A stretch of 64,000 nucleotides of DNA from Paraburkholderia haematera (GCF_905220975.1 NZ_CAJNBK010000006.1:186001-250000), one strand, 5' to 3'. Positions 39,141-47,477 are shown, numbered from the stretch's first letter. Translations and numbers: made by a program. Notes: a model not told the origin generated them from the sequence alone.

Positions 39141-39899
39141 ATGCCGAACTATCATGAGCGAATGGCTTCCGTACTCGTTAACTCCGTCCAGCATCATCCG
39201 GCCAATCGGAGCGGCCGCGACTTTGTCGTAGGCGATTTGCATGGCTGTGTCGATGCGTTGCGCTATCTGCTGCGCGATGTCGCGTTCGACCCTGCGCGCG
39301 ACCGGCTTTTTTCGGTCGGCGATCTGGTGGACCGCGGCGAACATTCCGAGGAGGCGTTGACCCTGCTCGACAAGCCGTGGTTTCACGCGGTGCTCGGCAA
39401 TCACGAAGACACTTTGTGCGCGGTCGTCGACGGGCGCTTGCGGCGCCAATGGTGGTATGGAATCGGCGGCATATGGGCGGCGAATGTGTCCGACGAACGC
39501 TTGCAGGACTACGCCGAACGTCTGCGCACGCTGCCGCTCGTGCGTGTGGTCGGCAGCGGCAAGGAGCGCTTCAATATTCTGCACGCCGAATTCTTCGGCA
39601 CGGACGCCGAGCTCGACGCCGGCAATTTTTCCGACGAAACGCGCCAGCGGTTGCTGTGGGGGCGCGATCTGGCCTTGGGCAATGGCGATCCGCAGCGGCA
39701 GCGCGGCCTTTCGCTGACCTATTGCGGCCATACGCCGATGCGTGACATCCAGCAGATCGGTTCGCAGATTTTCATCGACACCGGCGCGTTCGGGCCTGGC
39801 GGCAAGCTGACGATCGTTGAGCCCCGCGCGTTGCTGCGCTGGTCGATTACGGTTGAGGCGGCGCGGGAGAGCGGGGCGGCGGCGCTCGCGCTGCCCTGA
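39141..39899 (+). CDS. Metallophosphatase of the lambda/PphA serine-threonine phosphatase type
   Basis: The 252-residue calcineurin-like phosphatase has all metal motifs in order: FVVGDLHGC, SVGDLVDRGEHS and AVLGNHEDT, plus CGHTPM near the C-terminus. PphA-like enzymes remove phosphate from proteins or small molecules; the substrate here is unknown. The start is uncertain: ATG 39141 (MPNYHERMASV) is used, ATG 39162 is possible, and a TTG at 39072 would add unsupported residues. It is separated from the cytochrome gene by 127 bases and faces the toxin gene convergently. Confidence 0.88.
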   Translation: MPNYHERMASVLVNSVQHHPANRSGRDFVVGDLHGCVDALRYLLRDVAFDPARDRLFSVGDLVDRGEHSEEALTLLDKPWFHAVLGNHEDTLCAVVDGRLRRQWWYGIGGIWAANVSDERLQDYAERLRTLPLVRVVGSGKERFNILHAEFFGTDAELDAGNFSDETRQRLLWGRDLALGNGDPQRQRGLSLTYCGHTPMRDIQQIGSQIFIDTGAFGPGGKLTIVEPRALLRWSITVEAARESGAAALALP

Positions 39900-39912
39900 T
39901 TGTTTCTACTTG

Positions 39913-40614
39913 TTAGCCTACCTGATTGAGCTCGAACACGATGTCGATGCTCGTGCCGTTCCAGTTGTATTCCAGATACGCGGCGTGATGGCAGTCGTGC
40001 AGCAGCGTGGTTCTGAACGCGGCGAGGCACTCGCCTTCGTCATCCCGCACCGACGGATACACAATGCCCGGCGCACCAGCCTCGCGCACGGCATGGCCGA
40101 GCGATTGTCCGGCGAGATAGTCGTTGGGCGACAGCACCGCGAGATCGAGCGAACCGTCGCCGCGAATATCGACCACGTTGCCTTGCGCCACCACGGTGTA
40201 AAGCCGCATCTGCTGCCGCATGGGCGGCTCGGCGGTTGCTTCCAGAAATTTTCCTGTGTGATAGCGCGTCTCGGCGATAGCGGTTGCGCGCGAACGGGCG
40301 CAATAGAACACGCCGTACGTGCCGTCCGAGAAGCGGCTGCCGAGCGGATTCAGGTGCGTCAACGCCGCCATGATCGGTCCGTATCCCGGGCCGAAACGGC
40401 GCTCTTCGCGTGGCACGAGATCGAGTTCGCCGACTTCGGTGCGCAAGCGGTCGTTGGTCATTGCTTCGAGCGCGTAGAGGGCGTCGAAATCTTCAGGCGA
40501 TGCGACCCGGTCGAACAGATTGACGGCCGGAAAGCGCGTCGGAATCACGCGATACGCGGGCGACCAGTCGAGCGGCGCGCTGCGCCAGCGGTCCTGCCAA
40601 TGCGGTTGTGTCAC
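39913..40614 (-). CDS. RES-domain toxin
   Basis: RES toxins degrade NAD+ (glycohydrolase or phosphorylase activity, as in MbcT and ParT relatives). The 233 residues carry the family residues R94 in LGSRFSDGTYGVFYCA, E115 in TAIAETRYH and S188 in VYPSVRDDEGE. The start is GTG 40614, overlapping the antitoxin stop as GTGA, so translation is coupled to the antitoxin. It is the second gene of a standard Xre-RES pair. The extended N-terminus of about 75 residues may contact the antitoxin. Confidence 0.92.
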   Translation of the reverse strand: MTQPHWQDRWRSAPLDWSPAYRVIPTRFPAVNLFDRVASPEDFDALYALEAMTNDRLRTEVGELDLVPREERRFGPGYGPIMAALTHLNPLGSRFSDGTYGVFYCARSRATAIAETRYHTGKFLEATAEPPMRQQMRLYTVVAQGNVVDIRGDGSLDLAVLSPNDYLAGQSLGHAVREAGAPGIVYPSVRDDEGECLAAFRTTLLHDCHHAAYLEYNWNGTSIDIVFELNQVG

Positions 40615-41048
40615 GCCCAGCCGCCTCGCATCGCGTCGAGATACTGGCGCACGGCCACGAGGTCGCTAATATTGCCGGCCAGCATGCGGTCTAGCGCGCG
40701 GCGGCCGCCGAACGGCGCTGCGCTGTTGGGGCGCTTGATCCAGGTGTCGGCGGCGCTGGGTTGCGGCAGCAGGATTTGCAGCGCCTTGTAGATGCCGAGC
40801 AGCAGCGACAGGCGTTCCAGCGTGTCGCGCCCGAGACGGGCTGTTGCCGGGGCGGCTTTCCATTTGAAGTAGGTGGAGCGGCCCGGCGAGCCAAGCAACA
40901 CGATCTGCTCTTCGGCGCTCAAGTCCCAGTCTCGCGCGATGTTGAAGAAGGCGCGCAGGCCCGCCGCCGACATTTCCGTGAGCGTGGGTTCCGAAACCGG
41001 GCGGCGGATCGGCGGTTCGGGCTGGGTGGCGCGGGCAGCGTGAGCCAT
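40611..41048 (-). CDS. Xre/MbcA/ParS-type antitoxin
   Basis: The 145-residue antitoxin has an N-terminal Xre-like helical domain (LRAFFNIARDWDLSAEEQIVLLG, then SPGRSTYFKWK) and a C-terminal MbcA/ParS toxin-binding domain (DUF2384). The latter contains LERLSLLLGIYKALQILLP and PNSAAPFGGRRALDRML. Such antitoxins cap the RES active site with the C-terminus and repress their own promoter. The inverted repeat at 41079-41096, over the likely minus-strand -10, is the obvious operator. Confidence 0.92.
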   Translation of the reverse strand: MAHAARATQPEPPIRRPVSEPTLTEMSAAGLRAFFNIARDWDLSAEEQIVLLGSPGRSTYFKWKAAPATARLGRDTLERLSLLLGIYKALQILLPQPSAADTWIKRPNSAAPFGGRRALDRMLAGNISDLVAVRQYLDAMRGGWA

Positions 41049-41078
41049 GATCGGGTGAGTCCTTATCTGTACTTGAAG

Positions 41079-41120
41079 TTTATATTAGTCTATAAATGGA
41101 TTTTTGCAAGAGAATATAAT
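41079..41120. promoter_or_regulatory. Divergent promoter region and operator candidate between antitoxin and secreted protein genes
   Basis: TTTATA (41079-41084) and TATAAA (41091-41096) form an inverted repeat with a 6-base spacer. On the minus strand TTGCAA and TAATAT are 16 bases apart and serve the toxin-antitoxin genes, with the repeat over the -10. On the plus strand TATAAT (41115-41120) is a -10 for the secreted protein gene. Confidence 0.5.
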
Positions 41121-41160
41121 CCTGGCTCGTTATGAAGCCGAAAATCAGGAGAAGCAGGAG

Positions 41161-41781
41161 ATGTGGGTTCGAGCAGTAGCAACAGCAGTTGCAGTGTGGT
41201 GTGTGTCTGGTGTGGCAATGGCTGCCGGTTATGCGGAAGTGTGGAATCCGCCCGAGTCGAGCGGGCATGCGGCGAAGCATGTAAAGAAAACGGGTGCCAA
41301 TACGGGTGCTAATGCGGGTGCCCCCAAGGTTAAGTCTGCCGCTGGCGCGAAGGCGGGTTCGAAGCATGCGGCGAATGCCCAGCATGGCACGCAGCGGGTC
41401 GCGTCGGCGTCAAAGAACGGCGGCAGGCCGGCGGCGCATGGCAGCGTGAAGAAAGTTGCGGCAAGCAAGCCTACCCACGGCGGCGTGGTCAAGAGTTCGG
41501 GCAAGCCTAAGTCGAAGGCAGTTGTGGTGGTGCAAGGTAAAAAGCCGCAGGCACATATTGCCCAGGCGAAACCGGGTCAAGCCAGGATCATGCACGCTAA
41601 CCTGGTTCAGGGTCATACAGCACCTCCCCACGTGGTCACGGTGGCGGCGAAAACCGGCGCGGCCAAGCCGGCTGTTGTCCATACGAGCGCGCCTGCCAAG
41701 GCTGCAAATGTAACGACGAGTCCCGCGGCCGCCAATCCCGCTACAGCCAGCAGCGGTTCGTTGCCGCCGATCCTCCACTAG
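41161..41781 (+). CDS. Secreted basic Ala/Lys-rich low-complexity protein
   Basis: The 206 residues start with a clear signal peptide (MWVRAVATAVAVWCVSGVAMAAG). The rest is rich in Ala, Lys, Gly, Val and His with no recognisable fold: short KK/KP motifs, AAKH and TGANTGANAGA near the front, ending GSLPPILH. It resembles histone H1-like or PHB-associated low-complexity proteins only in composition. ATG 41161 has AGGAGAAGCAGGAG just upstream. An in-frame start at 41104 would put 19 charged residues before the signal and is unlikely. Function unknown. Confidence 0.75.
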   Translation: MWVRAVATAVAVWCVSGVAMAAGYAEVWNPPESSGHAAKHVKKTGANTGANAGAPKVKSAAGAKAGSKHAANAQHGTQRVASASKNGGRPAAHGSVKKVAASKPTHGGVVKSSGKPKSKAVVVVQGKKPQAHIAQAKPGQARIMHANLVQGHTAPPHVVTVAAKTGAAKPAVVHTSAPAKAANVTTSPAAANPATASSGSLPPILH

Positions 41782-41820
41782 GCTCAGGTCAGGGCGGCGC
41801 GTGATTGGGGGTGATAGACC

Positions 41821-41925
41821 TCAAGCAGCCTTTCGCGGACGGCCGCCTTTCTTGCCGTTCTCGCGGGCAGCCGCCTGGGTTTTTATGATGAAGCGTCCGA
41901 ATGCCTCAGGCGCTTGCCAACCCAT
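41821..41925 (-). CDS. Short basic ORF or C-terminal gene relic
   Basis: A 34-codon frame (MGWQAPEAFGRF...) ends AAARENGKKGGRPRKAA, a lysine/arginine-rich tail common at the C-terminus of small bacterial proteins. Its first seven codons overlap the end of the LysR gene in another frame. It may be a real small protein or the remaining tail of a lost gene. No clear ribosome site. Confidence 0.35.
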   Translation of the reverse strand: MGWQAPEAFGRFIIKTQAAARENGKKGGRPRKAA

Positions 41926-42757
41926 TCGTCACCAACCGCAACGTCTCCATCGACCGTTTATCCCGCACCCGCGAATGCAGCGTTACGCGCGATTCCGGCA
42001 GTTGAGGCAGACCCAGCCGGGCACCGACATCCACCAACCCTCGCGGCGCCACTCTGCGCGCCAGCGGCGACACGGCGAGACCGGCCGCGACCGCTGCGCC
42101 GACCGCCGCCACGCCGCCGCCAACGAACACTTCCTGCCAGGCAATCCCCGCCTGATTCAGCGTGTGCAGCGCGACGTCGCGCACGTTGCACGGCGGACTC
42201 AGCAGCGCCAACGCCAACGGCTCGCCGACGCGCGGCAACCATTCCGGCGTAGCAAGCCAGCCAAGCGGCTCGCTGAACAGCGCTTGCGCGTCGTCACGCG
42301 CCGGCTCGTCGGCGCCATAGCGAACGATCACCGCGTCGAGGCGCCGTTCGTCGAATTGCGCGAGCAGCGCCGCCGACGTGCCCATATGCAGTTCGACCAC
42401 CAGACCCGGATCGTGCGCATTGAGCCGCGCAAGCAACTGCGGCAAGTTCGTACCCGCGACATGCTCGCTTAGCCCCAGCGTGAGTCGCCGGCGCTCCACC
42501 GACAGGGCACCCAGCGCTCGCTCATGTGCATTCAGCAGATCGCGGGCCGCGCCAAGGAACGCGTTGCCGTCCGCGGAAAGACGCACGACGCGCGGCGTGC
42601 GTTCCATCAACTGCTTGCCGAGGTGCGCCTCCAGCCGCTTGAGCTTCAGGCTGACAGCCGATTGCGTGGTGCCGAGCGCGTCGGCGGCTCGCGTGAAGCT
42701 GTGCAGATCGGCGACCAGCACGAAGGCGCGCACGGCATCGAGGTCGAGGACTTTCAT
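41906..42757 (-). CDS. LysR-family regulator divergent from a tautomerase gene
   Basis: The 283-residue LysR regulator starts KVLDLDAVRAFVLVADLHSFTRAA. Its helix-turn-helix contains LGTTQSAVSLKLKRLEAHLG followed by LMERTPR. A LysR substrate-binding domain fills residues ~90-280. ATG 42757 places the N-terminus at the normal family position; an ATG at 42799 would add 14 residues and run into the operator. It is divergent from the tautomerase gene and most likely controls it and itself through the repeat at 42756-42779. The inducer is unknown. Confidence 0.9.
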   Translation of the reverse strand: MKVLDLDAVRAFVLVADLHSFTRAADALGTTQSAVSLKLKRLEAHLGKQLMERTPRVVRLSADGNAFLGAARDLLNAHERALGALSVERRRLTLGLSEHVAGTNLPQLLARLNAHDPGLVVELHMGTSAALLAQFDERRLDAVIVRYGADEPARDDAQALFSEPLGWLATPEWLPRVGEPLALALLSPPCNVRDVALHTLNQAGIAWQEVFVGGGVAAVGAAVAAGLAVSPLARRVAPRGLVDVGARLGLPQLPESRVTLHSRVRDKRSMETLRLVTNGLASA

Positions 42758-42779
42758 TTCAGTTGAATATAGATGAAAT
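42756..42779. promoter_or_regulatory. Inverted repeat, LysR operator candidate
   Basis: ATTTCA (42756-42761) and TGAAAT (42774-42779) flank GTTGAATATAGA. The repeat overlaps the lysR start codon, as expected for autorepression. A second smaller repeat, AGCCA-ATGA-TGGCT, follows at 42780-42793 in the same divergent region. Confidence 0.5.
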
Positions 42780-42857
42780 AGCCAATGATGGCTGTTCATT
42801 ATGACTGAGCGCGCCTAAGCTGTGTTTACCCAATCACTGCAACCAAGGAGTTTCATC

Positions 42858-43241
42858 ATGCCGCTCACTCGAATTGCATTGCGCGCCGGCAAGCCGGTGG
42901 AATACCGGAAGGCGCTGACGGACAGTATTCAGCGTTCGCTGGTGGACACGTTCAATGTGCCGAAAGACGACATCTTCATGCTGATCACTGAGCACGAAGC
43001 TGGCAATTTTGTCTACGACAGGCAGTATCTGAACATCGAGCGCAGCGACGATTTCGTGGTGATTCAGATCACGGTGACCAATTCGCGCACACTCGAACAA
43101 AAGAAGGCGCTGTACAAGCGCCTGGCGGATGAACTGGCGGAGTCGCCGGGACTGCGACGAGAGGATGTGTTCATCAATCTCGTCGAGGTGCTGAAGGAGA
43201 ACTGGTCGTTCGGAAACGGAATCGCTCAGTACGCGGTTTAA
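42858..43241 (+). CDS. Tautomerase-superfamily protein (4-oxalocrotonate tautomerase-like)
   Basis: The 127 residues begin Met-Pro (MPLTRIALRAGK), so Pro1 of the mature protein would be the catalytic base of the tautomerase superfamily. The length fits a fused double-unit member, with the second half from VVIQITVTNSRTLEQKKALY. AAGGAG lies seven bases upstream of ATG 42858, which decides this start over one at 42822. Substrate unknown; the divergent LysR gene probably regulates it. Confidence 0.87.
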   Translation: MPLTRIALRAGKPVEYRKALTDSIQRSLVDTFNVPKDDIFMLITEHEAGNFVYDRQYLNIERSDDFVVIQITVTNSRTLEQKKALYKRLADELAESPGLRREDVFINLVEVLKENWSFGNGIAQYAV

Positions 43242-43333
43242 GGTCGGCGGCGCGGGATGTGGGCAGCCGTTGAGCGGCGCTGCGTCGCTATAATGATTCG
43301 CTGTCCTTTCCTCGCATATCGACCCTTGCCGCC

Positions 43334-44170
43334 ATGACATCCGACCGCATCGATCCGTCTCACGAAACCCTTGAACTCGGCGGCTCCCTCTGGTTTAAGG
43401 CGGGCGCGCAAACCCTCGGCGGCGCCGCGCGCATCGCGCTGCTCGCGGCGATCGGCGAGACCGGCTCCATTACCAGCGCGGCGAAAGCCGTAGGCATGAG
43501 CTACAAGGGCGCGTGGGATGCCGTCGACACGATGAACAACCTCGCCGGCGAACCGCTCGTCGTGCGCTCGACCGGCGGCAAAGGCGGTGGCGGCACAACG
43601 CTCACGCCGCGCGCGGTGAAGCTGATCGAGACGTTTCGGGCGGTCGAACGCGAGCATCGGCGTTTTCTCGAACGCGCGGGCGCGGCGATCGAGGGCTTCG
43701 CGACGGACTGGGATCTGATTGGCCGCATCGGCGTGAAAACGAGCGCGCGCAATCAGCTTTATGGAACCGTGTCGGCGATCACGCGCGGAACAGTCAACGA
43801 CGAAGTGTCGCTGACGCTGCCGGGCGGCCATACGATCGTCGCGGTCGTCACGCATGAAAGCACCGAGACGCTGGGGCTCGCGAAGGGAGAGGCGGCGTTC
43901 GCGTTGATCAAGGCGTCGTGGGTGGTGCTGCTCGTGGAGAACGAAAGCGGCGCGCCGCTGAAACTGTCCGCGCGCAATCAGTTGCGCGGCACCGTGCTGA
44001 GCGTGAAGCGCGGGGCGGTCAACGCGGAGGTGTCGTTGGTGCTGGACGGCGGCGCGGTGATCACCGCGGTCGTCACGAACGAAAGCGTCGATACGCTCGG
44101 CCTTATGGAAGGCGGAACCGCCGTCGCGGCATTCAAGGCGTCGAGCGTGATTCTTGGGGTGAAGGACTGA
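43334..44170 (+). CDS. modE: Molybdate-responsive regulator ModE
   Basis: ModE binds molybdate and represses the molybdate transporter genes. The 278 residues have an N-terminal winged helix (ARIALLAAIGETGSITSAAK, then GMSYKGAWDAVDTMN) and two Mop molybdate-binding domains. The Mop units start TSARNQLYGTV (about 135) and LSARNQLRGTV (about 212), each with a T-HEST or TNESV ligand stretch. It converges on modC, and its last 38 bases overlap the modC end. A ModE-like palindrome lies upstream of modA. Confidence 0.95.
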   Translation: MTSDRIDPSHETLELGGSLWFKAGAQTLGGAARIALLAAIGETGSITSAAKAVGMSYKGAWDAVDTMNNLAGEPLVVRSTGGKGGGGTTLTPRAVKLIETFRAVEREHRRFLERAGAAIEGFATDWDLIGRIGVKTSARNQLYGTVSAITRGTVNDEVSLTLPGGHTIVAVVTHESTETLGLAKGEAAFALIKASWVVLLVENESGAPLKLSARNQLRGTVLSVKRGAVNAEVSLVLDGGAVITAVVTNESVDTLGLMEGGTAVAAFKASSVILGVKD

Positions 44171-44849
44171 ATACGTTACGGCTGTTTTCGCGCACGCAGC
44201 CATCGCTAACCTGCACGACCTGATCGCCGAAGGCGGCGACGTCGTCGGGATCGTGCGTGATCAAGACCATCGGAATATCGAGCCGCGTTTGCAGGTCTGA
44301 CAGCTCGCGCCGCATACGCTGACGCAACGCGCTATCGAGCGCGGAAAACGGCTCGTCGAGCAACAGCAGCCGGGGTTGCGCGACCAGCGCCCGCGCCAGC
44401 GCCACGCGCTGCTTCTGTCCGCCCGAAAGCTGCGCCGGATGATTACCCGCCACGCTTTTCAACTCGAGCGCATCGAGCCAGTAATCGACTTGCGGGTGCG
44501 AGATCCGCGCGCGCGGATTGAACCACCCCTGCTGCAACCCGAAGCCAATGTTCTGCCGCACGTTCAGATGCGGAAACAGCGCGTAGTCCTGAAACAGATA
44601 CGCGATCTTGCGCGCCTGCGGTTTTTGATCGACGCCACGCACGCTGTCGAATAAAGCGTTGCCGTGCAGCGTGATCGCCCCTTCGTCGGGGCGCAGCAAA
44701 CCCGCGATGGCTTGCAGCGTCAAGCTCTTTCCTGCTCCGGATGGCCCGAACAGCACGACGCGCTGCGTGATCGCCTTGAACGAGACGTCGAGCGTGAAAC
44801 GGCGCTCGGCGCTCTCGAAGGTCTTGCGGATGTCGACGGCGAGCGGCAT
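44133..44849 (-). CDS. modC: Molybdate ABC transporter ATP-binding protein ModC
   Basis: ModC powers molybdate import. Walker A is FGPSGAGKSLTL, the signature is LSGGQKQRVALARAL, Walker B is LLLLDEPFSALD and the switch histidine is in VLITHDPDD. At 238 residues it lacks the C-terminal Mop domain of the 352-residue E. coli protein. The truncation looks complete rather than broken, since the ATPase domain ends cleanly. It starts one base after modB. Confidence 0.95.
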   Translation of the reverse strand: MPLAVDIRKTFESAERRFTLDVSFKAITQRVVLFGPSGAGKSLTLQAIAGLLRPDEGAITLHGNALFDSVRGVDQKPQARKIAYLFQDYALFPHLNVRQNIGFGLQQGWFNPRARISHPQVDYWLDALELKSVAGNHPAQLSGGQKQRVALARALVAQPRLLLLDEPFSALDSALRQRMRRELSDLQTRLDIPMVLITHDPDDVAAFGDQVVQVSDGCVRENSRNVFSPSPQESRSTP

Positions 44850-44850
44850 A

Positions 44851-45525
44851 TCAGCGGGACGACAAAAGCGTGTGCTGCGGCACCAGACGGCCCGCGAGCA
44901 ACAGGATCACGACACACGTCACCGAAGTCACGAGCACGAGGAAATTAGCGGTGCTGTCGTCGCCGGCCTGCACGGCCGAATAAACCGCGACTGAAAGCGT
45001 CTGCGTGCGTCCTGGCAAGTTGCCCGCAATCATCAGCGTCGCGCCGAATTCGCCGAGCGCCCGCGCAAATGCCAGCAATCCGCCGGCGAGAATGCCGCGG
45101 GCGGCGAGCGGCAGCGTCACGCGAAAGAAGACGGCCGTTTCGCTGACGCCGAGCGTGCGCGCGGCCCGCTCGAGCTGCGGATCGACCGCTTCGAAGGCGG
45201 CGCGCGCCGACTTCAGCACGAGCGGAAACGCCACCACCGTCGACGCGATCACCGCACCCTGCCAGGTGAACACTAACTGGATATCGAAGCGGTCGAGCCA
45301 CGCGCCGATCACGCCGCGTCGGCCCAGCAGGACAAGCAGGTAGTAGCCGAGCACGGTGGGCGGCATCACGAGCGGCAACATGAGCAGCGAATCGATCACG
45401 TCGCGCGCGCCCGAGCGCCAGCGCGACAAACCGAAGCCGGCCGCGACGCCGAACACCAGATTGAGCGCGGTGGCCCAGCCCGCGACTTTCAACGACAGAA
45501 GGAGCGGAATCCAGGCCTGTTGCAT
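44851..45525 (-). CDS. modB: Molybdate ABC transporter permease ModB
   Basis: This 224-residue inner-membrane permease has about five membrane segments. The cytoplasmic coupling loop is RAARTLGVSETAVFFRVTLPLAARGILAG, the EAA-type motif that contacts ModC. LLMLPLVMPPTVLGYYLL and ALGEFGATLMIAGNLPG are ModB blocks. It lies 18 bases after modA and one base before modC, so modABC is one operon. Confidence 0.95.
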   Translation of the reverse strand: MQQAWIPLLLSLKVAGWATALNLVFGVAAGFGLSRWRSGARDVIDSLLMLPLVMPPTVLGYYLLVLLGRRGVIGAWLDRFDIQLVFTWQGAVIASTVVAFPLVLKSARAAFEAVDPQLERAARTLGVSETAVFFRVTLPLAARGILAGGLLAFARALGEFGATLMIAGNLPGRTQTLSVAVYSAVQAGDDSTANFLVLVTSVTCVVILLLAGRLVPQHTLLSSR

Positions 45526-45543
45526 GAGCGTGCCGGTCCTGGA

Positions 45544-46317
45544 TTAGTGTGCGGGCTTGAAGCCGTACTTCGCGAGCACGGCCTGGCCGGCCGGAGAGAG
45601 CACGAAGCCCATAAAGGCCTGCGCATCGGCCGCGTGACGGCTGCCTTCGACCTGCGCGATCGGATAGGTGATCGGCGTTTGCGTCGGCACGTTCATCGCG
45701 ACCTTGACCTTGTCCGGCATAACGGCGGCGTCGGTGCTGAACACGAAGCCGGCGTCGACTTCGCCACGTGACACGTAGTCGAGGCTCTGGCGTACGTTCG
45801 ATGCCAGCACGGCCTTCGCGCTAACCGCGTCCCACACGCCCGCGGCCTGTAGCGCGCCTTGCGCGTAGCGCCCGATTGGCACCGAAGCCGGATCACCATA
45901 AGCGACGCGCTTCACATTCGCCGACGCCAGATCGTTCAGCGAGGCCGGTGCGAAATGGCTGTCGGCCGGCACGATCAGCACCAGCGAATTGGCGGCGAAG
46001 TCCTTGCGCGTGGCGGGAACGATCACTTTTTCCGCGGCGGCCTTGTCCATCGCTTTCTGATCCGCGGAGGCGAATACGTCGGCGGGCGCACCCTTGGCGA
46101 TTTGCTGCATCAGCACGTCGGACGCGCCGAAGTTCAGCAGGACCTTGGTGCCGGGATGCTGCTGTTCGAAGACCTCGCTCACTGCTTTGAACGCGTTGGT
46201 CAGGCTGGCGGCAGCGGAGACCACCAGTTCGTCGGCACGTGCGTTGGCGCTGACGGCAACGGAGAGGGCGCTGGCGATGAACAGCGCATGTTTCGCAAGG
46301 CGGAGGGACAGGGTCAT
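45544..46317 (-). CDS. modA: Molybdate-binding periplasmic protein ModA
   Basis: ModA captures molybdate or tungstate in the periplasm for ModBC. The 257 residues start with a signal peptide (HALFIASALSVAVSANARA). Ligand-site regions follow: VSAAASLTNAFKAVSEVFEQQHPG, NFGASDVLMQQIAKGAPADVFASAD and the C-terminal GEVDAGFVFSTDA. It is the first gene of modABC, with a ModE-like site 44-73 bases upstream of its start. Confidence 0.95.
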   Translation of the reverse strand: MTLSLRLAKHALFIASALSVAVSANARADELVVSAAASLTNAFKAVSEVFEQQHPGTKVLLNFGASDVLMQQIAKGAPADVFASADQKAMDKAAAEKVIVPATRKDFAANSLVLIVPADSHFAPASLNDLASANVKRVAYGDPASVPIGRYAQGALQAAGVWDAVSAKAVLASNVRQSLDYVSRGEVDAGFVFSTDAAVMPDKVKVAMNVPTQTPITYPIAQVEGSRHAADAQAFMGFVLSPAGQAVLAKYGFKPAH

Positions 46318-46360
46318 GAAGACTTGAGTGTCCGGCGTGGACCGGAACGGTGGGTTAAAA

Positions 46361-46390
46361 CGCTATCGTAATATATGAAAGGTTATAACG
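46361..46390. promoter_or_regulatory. ModE-box candidate upstream of modA
   Basis: An imperfect palindrome reads CGTAATATAT (46367-46376), a six-base spacer, then TTATAACG (46383-46390), preceded by CGCTAT. CG-N-TATA half-sites around a short spacer match the ModE operator pattern. The position fits repression of modABC. Confidence 0.6.
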
Positions 46391-46486
46391 GTACCCATGA
46401 CGATTATTCAACTGCGCGCATGAGGTGGCGCGTGGATCGGCGGGTGTGGACTTCAGTTGCCGGAAGGGCAATCGGTTGAGTGTGCT

Positions 46487-47188
46487 TCAGACGTCCGGCG
46501 AGTGCGGCGGCGTCAGCGTGTTGAGCGTTTGCGACAGCGGCGCCGTGGCGGGATGTACGTCACGCACGGCCCTCCACTTGGCTCGGATGAACGGCCGCTC
46601 GTGGCCGGACACCTTCAGCGCGATATGCGTGACCCAGCGTTGCGTCGGCACGTGCACGCCGTGCATCAGCACCGCGAGGACCATCAGACTCGCGGTGACG
46701 GGCAACGCCGACAGCCGGCCCGGCTCGAGATTCCACGCCATGCGCACAAAGACCAGCGCCGCCAGCGCGCCGACCAGGCAGCCGGTGACGGCTTCGGACG
46801 GTGAGTGCGCGCTCAGCACGACGCGCGACAAGCCGACCGCGATGCCCGCGGCGAGGCCCAGTATGACGCCCAGCAGACGAATTGCCGGACGCGCCGGCAG
46901 CAGCATCAGGAACAGCGCGACCGGATAGACGGCGGTAGAGAGCATGGCGTGACCGCTGACACCGGTGAAATCCAATTCGCGTACGCCGACGCCCCAGCCG
47001 AGAAAGGCCAGCTTGGTCACGGTCACAATGCCGATGGCAGCACCGAGCAGCAGCAACCAGCCGGCAGCCATGCGCCACGTGTAGCCGACCGCCAGCCAGA
47101 GTGCGATGGCGAACGCGAGCGGCAGCGTCATACCGGCGCCGCCGAGGCTGGTGATCGAGTACCACAGATGGGCAGGTAAATCGGGCAT
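46487..47188 (-). CDS. PAP2-family membrane phosphatase-like protein
   Basis: The 233-residue membrane protein has about six hydrophobic segments. It carries two PAP2 motifs: GVSGHAMLS (catalytic SGH) and GLSRVVLSAHSPSEAVTG (arginine and second histidine). The KXXXXXXRP first motif is not obvious. PAP2 enzymes dephosphorylate lipid phosphates such as undecaprenyl diphosphate or phosphatidate. ATG 47188 is chosen although no ribosome site is visible; the frame stays open upstream with non-membrane sequence. A TATACT -10 for this strand lies at + positions 47299-47304. Confidence 0.75.
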   Translation of the reverse strand: MPDLPAHLWYSITSLGGAGMTLPLAFAIALWLAVGYTWRMAAGWLLLLGAAIGIVTVTKLAFLGWGVGVRELDFTGVSGHAMLSTAVYPVALFLMLLPARPAIRLLGVILGLAAGIAVGLSRVVLSAHSPSEAVTGCLVGALAALVFVRMAWNLEPGRLSALPVTASLMVLAVLMHGVHVPTQRWVTHIALKVSGHERPFIRAKWRAVRDVHPATAPLSQTLNTLTPPHSPDV

Positions 47189-47477
47189 GGCAAAAAGCGC
47201 GACCAAGGCCGCGTAGAATCGGGTTGGTAGTGGTTTAACGCGCGAACGGCGTGAATCGCCGACGCCGCAAAGACGTGTTCCGAAATTATTTACCCGCCAG
47301 TATAGACGGGTGCTTCGGACCAGGCTTGCCACGCGTCAGGCTTTTTGTGACGGGACGTTGGCTGGCGAACAAGCTTTGCAATGATTTGACGTTGTTGCTG
47401 CTGCAAGGTTCGCCGGGCGGAAAAATCGGTGCTCGACAGGGGCTCAGGCTTCCAGCATCGCATGAGGAATGGTGTTA

